From positions 30,320-94,319 of the forward strand of contig JAICHV010000009.1 in assembly GCA_025924715.1 (NCBI GenBank): a DNA stretch of 64,000 nt. The letters are read 5' to 3'. Each line of letters starts with the position of its first letter. Position 1 is the stretch's first letter. Shown piece by piece: positions 1 to 8,950 of this stretch. A model generated the notes under the pieces. That model ran no database searches and was not told the origin of the DNA. It saw only the letters and a list, made by a program, of their open reading frames with translations. This stretch comes from Alphaproteobacteria bacterium. Lineage in GTDB: Bacteria; Pseudomonadota; Alphaproteobacteria; Micropepsales; Micropepsaceae. The position numbers and the translations under genes were made by a program.

Positions 1-1
1 G

Positions 2-37
2 GTGGAGTTCGGCCAGACCTTGCTGATCCTGGGCTGA
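2..37 (+). CDS. accB: Biotin carboxyl carrier protein, C-terminal end only (partial)
   Basis: Only the last eleven codons are present; they read [11 protein letters not shown] and stop at 35-37. This matches the usual end of the biotinyl domain of the acetyl-CoA carboxylase carrier protein (compare VEFGQPLFVIE in known AccB). The next gene, accC, starts 4 bases after the stop, which is the standard accB-accC operon arrangement. The biotinylated lysine lies outside the window, so the call rests on the C-terminal strand and the neighbour. Confidence 0.8.
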   Translation: MEFGQTLLILG

Positions 38-41
38 GGGG

Positions 42-1391
42 ATGTTCGAAAAGGTCCTGATCGCCAATCGCGGCGAAATCGCGCTTCGCATCAATCGCGC
101 CTGCAAGGAAATGGGCATCGCCACGGTGGCGATCCATTCCACCGCCGACGCCGATGCCATGCATGTGCGGCTGGCCGATGAAAGCGTCTGTGTCGGCCCG
201 GCTCCCGGCGCCCAATCTTATCTGAACGTTCCCGCCATCCTGGCGGCTTGCGAGATCACCGGCGCCGAGGCGATCCATCCCGGTTACGGCTTTCTGTCGG
301 AAAACGCCAAATTCGCCGAAATCGTGGGCGAACATGGTCTGACCTTTATCGGACCTCTGCCCGAACATATCCGCATGATGGGCGACAAGATCACCGCCAA
401 GCAGACCGTGAAGGCGCTGGGCATTCCTACCGTGCCGGGCTCGGACGGGGAAGTCAGCGACGAGGCCGCCGCCGAGATCGCCGCCGGCATCGGCTATCCG
501 GTTTTGATCAAGGCCACCGCGGGCGGCGGCGGGCGCGGCATGAAAGTGGCCAAGAGCGAAAGCGAACTCGCCTTCGCGCTTTCCCAGGCCCGCACGGAAG
601 CCAAGGCGGCCTTCGGCAACGACACGGTCTATATGGAAAAATATCTGGGCAAGCCGCGCCATATCGAAATCCAGATCCTGGCCGACAGCCATGGCAAGGT
701 GATCCATCTGGGCGAGCGCGATTGTTCGCTGCAGCGCCGCCACCAAAAGGTTTGGGAAGAGGCCGGCAGCCCGGCCCTCAATGCCGCCCAGCGCGACGAG
801 ATCGGCGATATCTGCGCCCGCGCCCTCACCAAGCTCGGATATCTGGGCGCCGGCACCATCGAGTTTCTCTATGAGGATGGGCATTTCTATTTCATCGAAA
901 TGAACACGCGGTTGCAGGTCGAGCATCCGGTGACCGAGGCCATCACCGGGCTCGACATCGTGCGCGAACAGATCCGCATCGCCGCCGGCGGCGCGCTTGG
1001 CATGGAACAGAAAGACATCGTGTTCGAAGGCCATGCCATCGAATGCCGCATCAATGCGGAAAACGCTTTCACCTTCCGCCCCTCGCCCGGACTGATCAGC
1101 CAATTCCATCCACCGGGCGGGTTGGGGGTACGGTTCGATTCGGCGATCTATTCCGGCTATCGCTTCCCGCCTTATTACGACAGCCTGGCCGGCAAGCTGG
1201 TGGTCCATGCCAAGAACCGCAACGAATGCCTGCTGCGGCTGCGCCGGGCGCTGGACGAATTGGTGGTGGGCGGAATCGAGACCACCATTCCCCTGTTCCA
1301 AAAACTGGTGCGGGAACCCGATATCATCAATGGGGATTACTCCATCCATTGGCTGGAAAAGTATCTGGCGGGACTAGGCCCGCAGCCCTGA
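42..1391 (+). CDS. accC: Biotin carboxylase subunit of acetyl-CoA carboxylase
   Basis: ATP-dependent carboxylation of the biotin on AccB, the first half-reaction of acetyl-CoA carboxylase and the committed step of fatty acid synthesis; cytosolic. The 449 residues match the usual family length (about 447-450). The N-terminal biotin carboxylase domain starts [15 protein letters not shown]. The ATP-grasp glycine loop GGGGRGM is at about residues 161-167, [12 protein letters not shown] at 225-236, and the catalytic/metal segment [14 protein letters not shown] at 286-299. The C-terminal domain covers roughly 335-445. It lies 4 bases downstream of accB, so the two are surely cotranscribed. All key motifs are intact. 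Confidence 0.98.
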   Translation: MFEKVLIANRGEIALRINRACKEMGIATVAIHSTADADAMHVRLADESVCVGPAPGAQSYLNVPAILAACEITGAEAIHPGYGFLSENAKFAEIVGEHGLTFIGPLPEHIRMMGDKITAKQTVKALGIPTVPGSDGEVSDEAAAEIAAGIGYPVLIKATAGGGGRGMKVAKSESELAFALSQARTEAKAAFGNDTVYMEKYLGKPRHIEIQILADSHGKVIHLGERDCSLQRRHQKVWEEAGSPALNAAQRDEIGDICARALTKLGYLGAGTIEFLYEDGHFYFIEMNTRLQVEHPVTEAITGLDIVREQIRIAAGGALGMEQKDIVFEGHAIECRINAENAFTFRPSPGLISQFHPPGGLGVRFDSAIYSGYRFPPYYDSLAGKLVVHAKNRNECLLRLRRALDELVVGGIETTIPLFQKLVREPDIINGDYSIHWLEKYLAGLGPQP

Positions 1392-1412
1392 CCAGCCCCA
1401 GGTGAGGCGGTC

Positions 1413-1796
1413 ATGACATTTCTCGCGCCCTATGAACCCCAATTGCGCAGCCTGTTGCGCATCGTCGGCGGGCTGTTGTTTCTGCATTTCGGCATCGCCA
1501 AGCTGCTGCATTTTCCCGTCGTTCCCATGTTCGCCACGGTGTCGCCCACCGACTGGCCGGAAGGCTATGCCGGCATGGTCGAGCTGGTCACAGGCGCCTT
1601 GATGCTGCTGGGGTTTTTCAGCCGGATCGGCGCCTTTATCGCCTCGGGCGAAATGGCGCTGGGCTATTTCATCGCCCATCTGCCCAAAAGCATCTTCCCG
1701 GCGATCAATGACGGCAGCCTGGCGATCATGTTCTGCTTTACCTTTCTGTATTTGGCGGCCGCCGGGCCCGGACCCTGGGCGATCAATCAGAAGTGA
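1413..1796 (+). CDS. DoxX family membrane protein
   Basis: A 127-residue integral membrane protein with about four hydrophobic segments and the DoxX-type start RSLLRIVGGLLFLHFGIAKL-like sequence at residues 10-30. DoxX proteins are small quinone-related or redox-associated membrane proteins of poorly defined function. The start at 1413 has an AGGTGAGG ribosome binding site just upstream. It sits 21 bases after accC and may be read from the same transcript, but nothing links it functionally to fatty acid synthesis; in many relatives accC is followed more directly by aat. The family is clear, the role is not. Confidence 0.8.
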   Translation: MTFLAPYEPQLRSLLRIVGGLLFLHFGIAKLLHFPVVPMFATVSPTDWPEGYAGMVELVTGALMLLGFFSRIGAFIASGEMALGYFIAHLPKSIFPAINDGSLAIMFCFTFLYLAAAGPGPWAINQK

Positions 1797-1869
1797 GGAG
1801 CGGTTCGCGCAAGCGACGGGCTGAACGCCGCATGCTATATTGCCCTGCTCATTAATTTAAGGAGCGGGT

Positions 1870-2475
1870 TTGCACGGGCCGCGCCTGACACCGGACATCT
1901 TGCTTCGCGCTTATGCCGAAGGCCTCTTTCCCATGGCCGAGCGGCGCGACGATCCCACGCTGTATTGGGTGTCGCCGGAGCAACGTGGCATTCTTCCGCT
2001 GGACAGCTTTCACGTGCCGCGCCGGCTGGCCCGCACGGTCCGATCCGGGCGCTTTACCGTCACTGCCGACCAAGCATTCGCCCAGGTGATGCAGGGCTGC
2101 GCTGCGCCGGCGCCCGGGCGCGAGCAAAGCTGGATCAATGAGGAGATTTTTCGCCTCTACACCGCGCTGGCCGCCAGCGGTCAGGCCCATTCGCTGGAAT
2201 GCTGGCGCGAGGGTGCGCTGGTCGGCGGGCTGTATGGTGTCCAGCTCGGCGCCGCCTTTTTTGGCGAGAGCATGTTCAGCGCCGAGCGCGACGCCAGCAA
2301 AGTCGCGCTGGTGCATCTGGTGGAGAGGCTGCGGCGCGGCGGCTTTGTCCTGCTCGACACCCAATTCCTCACCGCCCATCTGGCCGGCTTTGGCGCCATC
2401 GAGATCGCGCGGGCGGATTATCTGGTGCGGCTGCGCGGCGCCATCGCACGCGCGGCGGTCTGGCCTAGGGATTGA
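1870..2475 (+). CDS. aat: Leucyl/phenylalanyl-tRNA-protein transferase
   Basis: Transfers Leu or Phe from aminoacyl-tRNA to proteins with N-terminal Arg or Lys, marking them for ClpS/ClpAP degradation (N-end rule); cytosolic. At 201 residues it is typical of short alphaproteobacterial Aat. Visible family blocks are [14 protein letters not shown] near the N-terminus, [13 protein letters not shown] at about 35-47, and [19 protein letters not shown] at about 117-135. The start is TTG at 1870, chosen because AAGGAGCGG lies immediately upstream and the protein then begins at the expected point. It ends against the convergent DUF2155 gene with no spacer: the two stop codons abut at 2475/2476. Confidence 0.95.
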   Translation: MHGPRLTPDILLRAYAEGLFPMAERRDDPTLYWVSPEQRGILPLDSFHVPRRLARTVRSGRFTVTADQAFAQVMQGCAAPAPGREQSWINEEIFRLYTALAASGQAHSLECWREGALVGGLYGVQLGAAFFGESMFSAERDASKVALVHLVERLRRGGFVLLDTQFLTAHLAGFGAIEIARADYLVRLRGAIARAAVWPRD

Positions 2476-3057
2476 TTACTTGCCGGCTTCGGCGGGAACC
2501 ACCGGCACGGCTTCCTTGTCGCTGGCATCGGGCGACGCCACCTTGACGGGCGCGGTCGATGCCACCACCGGCGCCGCGCCCTGGCTATTGTTGTTGCAGC
2601 TTAAGACCCAGACGTCATAGAGCGGATGCTCCATGCCGTTGAGGCCGGGGCTGGAGGCATACATCCAGCCCGAGAACACCCGCTTTTCGTTCTGATCGGG
2701 GCGGTGGTCGTCGATCTGCACAAAGGCCGAGGTTTCCGGCGTCTCGCTGGGGGGCGTGGAATAGCAATAGCGCGCGGTGATCGTGAGAGTGGCGAATTTC
2801 ACCGGCTTGCCGATGGGCGCGACGATGTTGGTGGGCCGCCCGGTGATCTTGTCCAAACCGCGCAAGATCAGCACGGTGCCGCCGACCGGCTGGACCGGCG
2901 CGGCTTCCGCAGGCGCAGCGTCCGGCGCGGCCGGAGCAGCAGCGGCGGGGCCTGCAGGCGCCGAAACGCCAGGCTTGACCGGCGGTGCCGGGGTCTGGGC
3001 AAAGGCGGCGGGCGCTCCCGCGATCAGCAGCAGGGCAAACGGGGCGGCGCGGTTCAT
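2476..3057 (-). CDS. DUF2155 domain secreted protein
   Basis: A 193-residue protein with a Sec signal peptide (about 1-20, ending AAFA before QT), a Pro/Ala-rich linker (about 22-57) and a DUF2155 domain (about 58-165) containing ITGRPTN, the Cys segment RYCYSTPPSETPE, and the tryptophan motif VFSGWMYASSPGLN. The domain is conserved in alphaproteobacteria near aat and accC; its biochemical role is not established, and a periplasmic location follows from the signal peptide. The Ala/Val-rich tail after residue 165 looks low-complexity. It overlaps the end of the mlaD-like gene by 4 bases (ATGA type), indicating cotranscription. Confidence 0.88.
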   Translation of the reverse strand: MNRAAPFALLLIAGAPAAFAQTPAPPVKPGVSAPAGPAAAAPAAPDAAPAEAAPVQPVGGTVLILRGLDKITGRPTNIVAPIGKPVKFATLTITARYCYSTPPSETPETSAFVQIDDHRPDQNEKRVFSGWMYASSPGLNGMEHPLYDVWVLSCNNNSQGAAPVVASTAPVKVASPDASDKEAVPVVPAEAGK

Positions 3058-3590
3058 GGGCCCGGCGGCAAGGGCTGCGATGGCGCGGGCTGCACCGGGG
3101 CCGGGCCCGCGGGGGCTGGCGGCGCAGCGGTCGGCGATGCGTTATTGCCACCGCCGATGGCGCGGCCGGCTATGCTCATCAGATCCATCGAATTGGCGCT
3201 CTGTACGTTTTGAATTTCACCGCCAGCCGCCAGCATTTTATCCTCGCCGCCGGGGGTGATCGACAGATAGGCACTGCCGAGGATTCCCGCCGAGGTGATG
3301 ATCATGGAGGAATCGGTTGGAAGCTTGATGTCGTTGCGGATGCTCATATGCACCGTGACCAGATAGGTCTTGGGATCGAGGGTGAGGTCGGAAATCGAAC
3401 CGATCTTGATTCCAGCCAGGCGCACGTCGGTGCCGATGCCCAGCCCGTCCACTTTGGGAAGACGCGCCGTGAGTTCATAGCCGGAAAAACTTCCCGTGCC
3501 GGTGCGCATATAGGCGAAGGCGAGGAAGGTCACCGCGACCGCGATGACGATGGCGCCGATCACGGTTTCGGCGATGTTGTTCTGCTGCAT
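3054..3590 (-). CDS. mlaD: MlaD/MCE-family phospholipid-binding protein
   Basis: Substrate-binding component of an Mla-type system that moves phospholipids between outer and inner membranes. From the ATG at 3590 it has 178 residues: a single N-terminal membrane anchor (about 6-26, NIAETVIGAIVIAVAVTFLA), one MCE domain (about 36-115, with GLGIGTDVRLAGIKIGSI), then a Gly/Ala/Pro-rich tail. The ATP-binding and permease partners (MlaF, MlaE) are not in the window. A GTG at 3605 in the same frame overlaps the upstream stop and is an alternative start; neither has a strong ribosome binding site, so the exact N-terminus is uncertain. Confidence 0.9.
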   Translation of the reverse strand: MQQNNIAETVIGAIVIAVAVTFLAFAYMRTGTGSFSGYELTARLPKVDGLGIGTDVRLAGIKIGSISDLTLDPKTYLVTVHMSIRNDIKLPTDSSMIITSAGILGSAYLSITPGGEDKMLAAGGEIQNVQSANSMDLMSIAGRAIGGGNNASPTAAPPAPAGPAPVQPAPSQPLPPGP

Positions 3591-3604
3591 GGTGGTGGCG
3601 GGCA

Positions 3605-3970
3605 CTAGTCCGGTTTCCAGGCTTGATAATCGCCGGTGGCCGGCGGGCGCTGGCCGCTTTTGCGCAAGCTGCCTTCGGGGCGCCAGGCGCCGTCGGTGCC
3701 GGTCAGGTTGGGTTGATGGGGGACTTCGAATTTGTGGGTCTTGAACGGCGCCTTGGTGGGCGGTTCGGCGAATGTGTGGTGCAGCCAGCCATGCCAATCG
3801 GGCGGCACCCGGCTGGCTTCGACGGTGCCGTTATAGATGACCCAGCGGCGCGAGCCGTCCTTGTTCTGGTAATAGCGGTTGCCGAAGGCGTCGGTGCCCA
3901 CCGGCAGGCCATGCAGCTTGGTGTGCAGCCAGGTGCCCAAAGTCTGCGATTTCCACCATGAAAAGAGCAT
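3605..3970 (-). CDS. NDUFA12-family NADH:ubiquinone oxidoreductase accessory subunit
   Basis: Homologue of the mitochondrial complex I accessory subunit NDUFA12 (B17.2), present in alphaproteobacterial complex I. The 121 residues show the family pattern: LGTWLHTKLHG then VGTDAFGNRYY at about 24-34, RRWVIYNG at 41-48, and VPPDWHGWLHHTF at 55-67, with a C-terminal Trp-rich tail. It is the first gene of a leftward run with mlaD and DUF2155, as seen in many alphaproteobacteria, so a location far from the nuo operon is normal. The role in complex I is inferred from homology only. Confidence 0.92.
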   Translation of the reverse strand: MLFSWWKSQTLGTWLHTKLHGLPVGTDAFGNRYYQNKDGSRRWVIYNGTVEASRVPPDWHGWLHHTFAEPPTKAPFKTHKFEVPHQPNLTGTDGAWRPEGSLRKSGQRPPATGDYQAWKPD

Positions 3971-4416
3971 GCCGCGCGGATTACCCGAGATTCGTGGCGA
4001 CTATAAGGATGCCGGCCCGCCCCGCCAAGCAATCCCATGCTGCAGCGCGGTCGGGCTTGGGAATCGCTTATCCACAATTGCTCCCAAAGCCTGTGCGACG
4101 CAGCCGTGATGGAGCCCGCAAAAATATTTCTGCGCCTCGAATCGCCCCCCGCTTGACTCGCGGCTTTTTGGGCGGTTTGGCGCCTACCACATCTGGTGGG
4201 TGGGTTTTCTTTTAACACTTACCGCTTGCGCAGGCCTGGGGGGCGTGTCCATACTTTGGGCCAGTCACCTCCGGTGGCTACCATATCTGGCGGACCTTAT
4301 AAGGCCCAGCCGTCGCGGTTTTAACGATCCGGCGGATGGGCGGAATGTCCCCAAAATGGCGGTTTTCCGGGGTGGGACTGGGGCCATTTCCATCTCTTTT
4401 GTCCGGGGTATCTGCC
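3971..4416. other. 446-bp divergent intergenic region upstream of nrdJ
   Basis: No convincing gene is seen here. It separates the leftward NDUFA12 gene from rightward nrdJ, so it should hold two promoters. Its right half carries three related CCA-N4/5-TGG palindromes described separately as candidate NrdR boxes. I looked for a cobalamin riboswitch, because the downstream enzyme needs B12, and did not find the conserved B12-box. Confidence 0.6.
4187..4290. promoter_or_regulatory. Candidate NrdR-box array (three sites)
   Basis: Three related imperfect palindromes lie upstream of nrdJ: CCACATCTGG (4187-4196), CCATACTTTGG (4249-4259) and CCATATCTGG (4281-4290). Their centres are about 62 and 31 bp apart, i.e. 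multiples of about three helical turns. Paired boxes spaced near 31 bp are the hallmark of NrdR, the ATP/dATP-sensing repressor of ribonucleotide reductase genes, whose general consensus is close to acaCwATATaTwGtgt. The third site fits best, the middle one worst. The assignment is inference from pattern, spacing and the downstream gene; nrdR itself is not in the window. Confidence 0.45.
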
Positions 4417-7400
4417 ATGCGTATTCGCCGTCACTTCACGGTCGAAGGTCATTCGCCCTACGAGGGCATCGCGTTCAAAAGCGCCGCCAGCGAAATCCGC
4501 AATCCGGACGGCTCGGTGGTCTTCGCCCAGAGCGATATCGAGGTTCCAGAAAGCTGGAGCCAGGTGGCGGCCGATGTGCTGGCCCAGAAATATTTCCGCA
4601 AGGCGGGCATCCCCAAAAACCTGAAAGCGGTGCCGGAAGAAGGTGTGCCCGAATTCCTCTGGCGCAAGACCGCCGCGCAGGAAGGCAAAACCGCCAGCCA
4701 GACCACCGGCGAGCATTCCGCCAAGCAAGTGTTCGACCGGCTGGCCGGGACCTGGACCTATTGGGGCTGGAAAGGCGGCTATTTCGATTCCGAAGCCGAC
4801 GCCCGCAATTTTTATGACGAGCTCTGCCACATGCTGGCGGCGCAGAAATGCGCCCCCAACTCGCCGCAATGGTTCAACACCGGCATCCATTGGGCCTATG
4901 GCGTCGATGGCCCCGGCCAGGGCCATTACTATGTCGATCACAAGACCGGGCGGCTGACCAAATCGCTCAGCGCCTATGAGCATCCCCAGCCCCATGCCTG
5001 CTTCATCCAGAGCGTCAAGGACGACCTGGTCAATGAAGGCGGCATCATGGACCTTTGGACGCGCGAGGCGCGGCTGTTCAAATATGGCTCGGGCACCGGC
5101 ACCAATTTCTCCACCCTGCGCGGCGAGAACGAAAGATTGTCGGGCGGCGGTAAATCCTCCGGCCTGATGAGCTTCCTGAAGATCGGCGACCGCGCCGCCG
5201 GCGCCATCAAGTCGGGCGGCACCACCAGGCGCGCCGCCAAGATGGTGATCGTCGATATCGATCATCCCGATATCGAGGATTTCATCGAATGGAAAGTGAT
5301 CGAGGAGCAGAAAGTCGCCTCCCTGGTCGCCGGCTCCAAGCTCTCCGCCAGGCATCTCAAGGCGGTGATGAAAGCCTGCGTGAATTGCGAAGGCTCAGGG
5401 GGAGATTGCTTCGATCCCGCCAAGAACCCAGCCCTGCGCCGCGAGATCCGCGCCGCCCGCAAGGCGATGATCCCGGACAATTACATCGAACGGGTGATCT
5501 CGTTTGCCCGCCAAGGCTACAAGGACATCGACTTCAAGACCTATGACACCGATTGGGATTCCGACGCCTATACCAGCGTGTCGGGACAGAATTCCAACAA
5601 CTCGGTGCGGGTGACCGACGAATTCCTGCAGGCGGTGAACGACAACCGCGACTGGAATCTCACCTTCCGCGGCGGCAAGATCGCCAAGACGGTGAAGGCG
5701 CGCGAGTTGTGGGACAAGGTGTCTTATGCCGCCTGGGCCTGCGCCGATCCGGGCATCCAATTCCACAGCACCATCAATGACTGGCACACCTGCCCGGCCG
5801 GCGGCGATATCCGCGCCTCCAATCCCTGCAGCGAATATATGTTCCTGGATGACACCGCCTGCAATCTGGCGTCGCTGAATCTGATGGGCTTCCGCAAGGG
5901 CCCGGGCGGCGAGGCCGCCAATTCGGCAACGGCCGGCCTGAAGAGCTTCGACGTCGCCGGCTTCGAACATGCGGTGCGGCTCTGGACCATCGTGCTGGAG
6001 ATTTCGGTGCTGATGGCGCAATTCCCCTCCAAGGAAATCGCCCAACTCTCTTACGACTATCGCACCCTGGGCCTGGGCTTCGCCAATATCGGCGGGTTGT
6101 TGATGAGCGCGGGCATTGCCTATGATAGCCGCGAAGGCCGGGCGATCGCCGGGGCCATTTCCGCGCTGATGACGGGGGTGGCCTATTCGACCAGCGCCGA
6201 ACTGGCGGGCGAGCTGGGGCCCTTCCCCGAATATGCCGCCAACAAGGACGCCATGCTGCGGGTGATCCGCAACCATCGCCGCGCCGCGCGCGGCGAAGGC
6301 AGCGGTTATGAGAAAGTCTCGACTGCGCCGGTGCCGCTGGACATCGCCGCCATCAAGCAAAAAGACCTGGCCGAAGCCGCAGCGCGGGCTTGGGACGATG
6401 CCCTGGCCATGGGCAAGGAGTTCGGCTTCCGCAATGCCCAGGCCACCGTGATCGCGCCTACCGGCACGATCGGGCTGGTGATGGACTGCGACACCACGGG
6501 GGTCGAGCCCGATTTCGCCCTGGTCAAGTTCAAGACCCTGGCGGGCGGCGGCTATTTCAAGATCATCAATCGCTGCGTGCCGGAGGCTCTGGCGGCGCTG
6601 GGCTATGGCGAGACCGAGATCGACGCCATCGTCGCCTATGCCGTTGGCCATGGCACGCTGGAAAGCTTCGACGGGCGGCTGAATTACGATGCGCTGCGCG
6701 GCAAGGGCTTTGGCGAGGGCGAGATCAGCGCCATCGACGCCGCCCTGGAATCGGCCTTCGATATCCGCTTCGTCTTCAACAAATGGACCTTGGGTGAGGA
6801 ATTCTGCACCCAAATCCTGAAGCTGGATGCCGCGACCCTGAATGCGCCCGATTTCGACATGCTCAAATTGCTGGGCTTCACCAAGGCCGATGTCGACGCC
6901 GCCAATCTGCATGTCTGCGGCGCCATGACCCTGGAAGGGGCGCCACGGCTGAAGGCCGAACATCTGCCGGTGTTCGACTGCGCCAATCCCTGCGGACGTA
7001 TTGGCAAGCGCGCCTTGAGCGTGGAATCCCACATCCGGATGATGGCGGCGGTGCAGCCCTTCATTTCGGGCGCGATTTCCAAAACCATCAACATGCCGGG
7101 GACCGCCGCGGTCAAGGAATGCGGCGAGGCCTATATGCTGTCCTGGCGGCTTGGGTTGAAGGCCAATGCGCTGTATCGCGACGGCTCCAAACTCAGCCAG
7201 CCGCTGGCGACCAATGTCTTTGCCTTTGACGACGCCGAGGAAGACGAAGTCGTCGAGGCACCGCGGCCCGCCGTGCCGGCCACCACCACGGTCACCGAAC
7301 GGATCGTGGAAAAGGTGATCGAGAAAGTGCGCGCCCATGAACGCGAGCGCCTGCCCCATCGCCGCAAGAGCTATACCCAGAAAGCCATTGTCGGCGGCCA

Positions 7401-8157
7401 CAAGGTCTATCTGCACACCGGCGAATATGAAGACGGGCGGCTGGGCGAGATTTTCATCGACATGCACAAGGAAGGCGCCGCTTTCCGCAGCCTGATGAAC
7501 AATTTCGCCATCGCCATCTCGGTGGGCCTGCAATATGGCGTGCCGCTGGAGGAATTCGTCGAGGCCTTCACTTTCACCCGTTTCGAGCCGGCGGGCTTGG
7601 TGATCGGCAACGATTCCATCAAGAACGCCACCAGCGTGCTCGACTACATCTTCCGCGAATTGGGCGTTTCCTATCTCGGCCGTTCCGATCTGGCCCATGT
7701 GGTGCCGTCGGGCGACGAAGACATCGGCAGCGGCGTCGGCGATACCGGCGGCGGAACCGAAGTGGCGCTGACCAAGGTCGCCTCCAGCGGCTATCTGCGG
7801 GGACATTTCAAGCAATTGTCGGTGCTGAAAGGCGGCGGGGCGGCGCCCAAACTGCTGCATGAAGAAGCCCATGAGCATTATCACGAGGACGATTTCGACA
7901 ACGAAGTCGATCTCAGCGAGATACGCGCCGGCGTCGAAGCGCAGATCGGAAATCCCATCAGCGCGCAAGTCGCCAGCATTGAAGTGGCGATGTCCTCCAA
8001 GCTGCTCGCCCAGGGCCGCCATGCCAAGCGGGTGGCGGAAGCGCGGATGAAGGGCTTTGAGGGCGACAGCTGCGGCGCCTGCGGCAACTTCACCCTGGTG
8101 CGCAACGGCACCTGCATGAAGTGCAACACCTGCGGCAGCACCAGCGGCTGCAGCTAA
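4417..8157 (+). CDS. nrdJ: Vitamin B12-dependent (class II) ribonucleotide reductase
   Basis: Reduces ribonucleotides to deoxyribonucleotides using an adenosylcobalamin-derived thiyl radical; works with or without oxygen. The ATG at 4417 (protein [11 protein letters not shown]) gives 1246 residues, normal for alphaproteobacterial NrdJ, and is preferred to an in-frame ATG at 4336 because the extra residues look non-coding. Family blocks include [48 protein letters not shown] and [26 protein letters not shown]-type domain follows near the C-terminus, and the protein ends in a Cys-rich tail (Cys 1219, 1222, 1233, 1236, 1239, 1245), probably for disulfide relay or zinc. It is monocistronic: a strong hairpin terminator follows. 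Candidate NrdR boxes lie upstream. Confidence 0.98.
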   Translation: MRIRRHFTVEGHSPYEGIAFKSAASEIRNPDGSVVFAQSDIEVPESWSQVAADVLAQKYFRKAGIPKNLKAVPEEGVPEFLWRKTAAQEGKTASQTTGEHSAKQVFDRLAGTWTYWGWKGGYFDSEADARNFYDELCHMLAAQKCAPNSPQWFNTGIHWAYGVDGPGQGHYYVDHKTGRLTKSLSAYEHPQPHACFIQSVKDDLVNEGGIMDLWTREARLFKYGSGTGTNFSTLRGENERLSGGGKSSGLMSFLKIGDRAAGAIKSGGTTRRAAKMVIVDIDHPDIEDFIEWKVIEEQKVASLVAGSKLSARHLKAVMKACVNCEGSGGDCFDPAKNPALRREIRAARKAMIPDNYIERVISFARQGYKDIDFKTYDTDWDSDAYTSVSGQNSNNSVRVTDEFLQAVNDNRDWNLTFRGGKIAKTVKARELWDKVSYAAWACADPGIQFHSTINDWHTCPAGGDIRASNPCSEYMFLDDTACNLASLNLMGFRKGPGGEAANSATAGLKSFDVAGFEHAVRLWTIVLEISVLMAQFPSKEIAQLSYDYRTLGLGFANIGGLLMSAGIAYDSREGRAIAGAISALMTGVAYSTSAELAGELGPFPEYAANKDAMLRVIRNHRRAARGEGSGYEKVSTAPVPLDIAAIKQKDLAEAAARAWDDALAMGKEFGFRNAQATVIAPTGTIGLVMDCDTTGVEPDFALVKFKTLAGGGYFKIINRCVPEALAALGYGETEIDAIVAYAVGHGTLESFDGRLNYDALRGKGFGEGEISAIDAALESAFDIRFVFNKWTLGEEFCTQILKLDAATLNAPDFDMLKLLGFTKADVDAANLHVCGAMTLEGAPRLKAEHLPVFDCANPCGRIGKRALSVESHIRMMAAVQPFISGAISKTINMPGTAAVKECGEAYMLSWRLGLKANALYRDGSKLSQPLATNVFAFDDAEEDEVVEAPRPAVPATTTVTERIVEKVIEKVRAHERERLPHRRKSYTQKAIVGGHKVYLHTGEYEDGRLGEIFIDMHKEGAAFRSLMNNFAIAISVGLQYGVPLEEFVEAFTFTRFEPAGLVIGNDSIKNATSVLDYIFRELGVSYLGRSDLAHVVPSGDEDIGSGVGDTGGGTEVALTKVASSGYLRGHFKQLSVLKGGGAAPKLLHEEAHEHYHEDDFDNEVDLSEIRAGVEAQIGNPISAQVASIEVAMSSKLLAQGRHAKRVAEARMKGFEGDSCGACGNFTLVRNGTCMKCNTCGSTSGCS

Positions 8158-8173
8158 CAAAACCTCGGTTTGT

Positions 8174-8210
8174 CTTTGCGGCACGAGAAATCGTGCCGCA
8201 AAGATTTTAT
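8174..8210 (+). terminator. Rho-independent terminator of nrdJ
   Basis: A perfect 13-bp stem (8174-8186 pairing with 8191-8203, CTTTGCGGCACGA and its complement) closes on a GAAA tetraloop and is followed by ATTTTAT. It lies 16 bases after the nrdJ stop codon. Confidence 0.9.
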
Positions 8211-8216
8211 AGGAAC

Positions 8217-8240
8217 AAAAGGAGATCGAAAATGCACTGA
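8217..8240 (+). other. Two-codon ORF (Met-His-stop) with strong ribosome binding site
   Basis: AAAAGGAGA at 8217-8225 is a near-perfect Shine-Dalgarno sequence placed 7 bases before an ATG at 8232, but the frame closes at once (ATG CAC TGA, 8232-8240). It could be a regulatory leader of the HNH gene, the remnant of a lost gene start, or chance. No longer frame follows it. Confidence 0.35.
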
Positions 8241-8259
8241 CCCAAAAGTCAAAAAGAAA

Positions 8260-8287
8260 AACTCCGAGCGTTCGAGCGCCCGGAGTT
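8260..8287 (-). terminator. Hairpin, candidate leftward terminator or leader hairpin
   Basis: An 11-bp stem with one mismatch (8260-8270 with 8277-8287; AACTCCGAGCG against its near complement) and a 6-base loop. Read on the minus strand it is followed by TTTTTCTTTTT, the form of an intrinsic terminator; read on the plus strand it has no T-tract and would be a leader hairpin of the HNH gene. No leftward gene ends clearly just upstream, so its use is unclear. Confidence 0.5.
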
Positions 8288-8321
8288 CATTGGAAAAATG
8301 GAATCATAAAGGAACATGTTC

Positions 8322-8582
8322 ATGAACGCATATTCTGAACTTCAGCACCAGCGCAAAATCGCCGCTTGGAACAGAGCGACTGTCATCCCCAATTTCGATC
8401 AAAATGTCTGGCGATGGGACCGCTTTGGGCTTCCCATCAGGTGGTCTGATCACGGAAAGCGTGACTCAGACCATGGTTGGGAAATCGACCACGTAATCCC
8501 AGTTTCAAAAGGGGGCGTAGACGAACATCACAACCTGCAGGCCCTTCATTGGCGCAACAACGTCGCAAAGAGCGATCAGTGA
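8322..8582 (+). CDS. Small stand-alone HNH endonuclease
   Basis: Single-domain HNH nuclease of 86 residues. The core is WEIDHVIPVSKGGVD at about residues 53-67, then HHNLQALHWRNN at 69-80, supplying the metal-binding Asp-His, the central Asn and the final His/Asn of the HNH signature. The start at 8322 is preferred over ATG 8316 because AAGGA (8309-8313) is then 8 rather than 2 bases away. No partner or integrase is nearby. The local sequence is visibly less GC-rich than its surroundings and is bounded by hairpins, which suggests a later insertion after nrdJ. The biological target is unknown: homing, defence or DNA processing are all possible. Confidence 0.85.
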   Translation: MNAYSELQHQRKIAAWNRATVIPNFDQNVWRWDRFGLPIRWSDHGKRDSDHGWEIDHVIPVSKGGVDEHHNLQALHWRNNVAKSDQ

Positions 8583-8617
8583 CGATGTAGGTCTCAGGAC
8601 CCTAAGGCGGACGGTAG

Positions 8618-8638
8618 GCTCGGATACACGGTCCGAGC
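8618..8638. repeat. Hairpin downstream of the HNH gene
   Basis: A perfect 7-bp inverted repeat (GCTCGGA at 8618-8624 with TCCGAGC at 8632-8638, loop 7 bases). It lies between the HNH stop and the leftward small gene's stop and could weakly terminate either, but no clear T-tract is present. Confidence 0.35.
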
Positions 8639-8654
8639 TTACTTCCTCCGGCCA

Positions 8655-8852
8655 CTACCCGACCCAGCGGCGCAGCTGCGGTATGGTAAAGCTGCGGTAA
8701 TAATCCAGCTTGGCCGCCTCAAATTCCAGGTCGCGGGCGGCTTGTTCCAGCTTGGCCTGATAGAGCAGCAGATGGGTTTGCGCCGCATGACCCCGCATGC
8801 GCAGGGCCAGGGCGCGCATCCGGGAGGCTCTTTCGGGGGACGAAGTAGCCAT
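8655..8852 (-). CDS. Small hypothetical protein
   Basis: A 65-residue basic protein, not recognised. It is largely alpha-helical in character (heptad-like run LLLYQAKLEQAARDLEFEAA at about 28-47) and ends YRSFTIPQLRRWVG. There is no signal peptide or membrane segment. It is divergent from the pentapeptide-repeat gene. A longer alternative frame also covers this strand, but it runs through low-quality Gly/Gln-rich sequence; this short frame has better amino acid content. It may be a real small alphaproteobacterial protein or chance coding. Confidence 0.45.
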   Translation of the reverse strand: MATSSPERASRMRALALRMRGHAAQTHLLLYQAKLEQAARDLEFEAAKLDYYRSFTIPQLRRWVG

Positions 8853-8950
8853 AGCCAGACAATGCGGCCGCCCGGCGTACGGTTCCGGCCGTTCAATTTT
8901 TCGCTTCCGCTTTGGCGGGATATTAACCGGCGCGGTGCCAGATTGGCGCC

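Noticed and set aside
3971..4416. Cobalamin riboswitch upstream of the B12-dependent reductase
   Set aside because: Expected by function, but neither the B12-box nor the flanking conserved core is seen; spaced palindromes fit NrdR better.
5395..8184. A 929-codon minus-strand frame opposite nrdJ
   Set aside because: Same reason: low-complexity His/Gly/Gln-rich translation, antisense to a well-supported gene.
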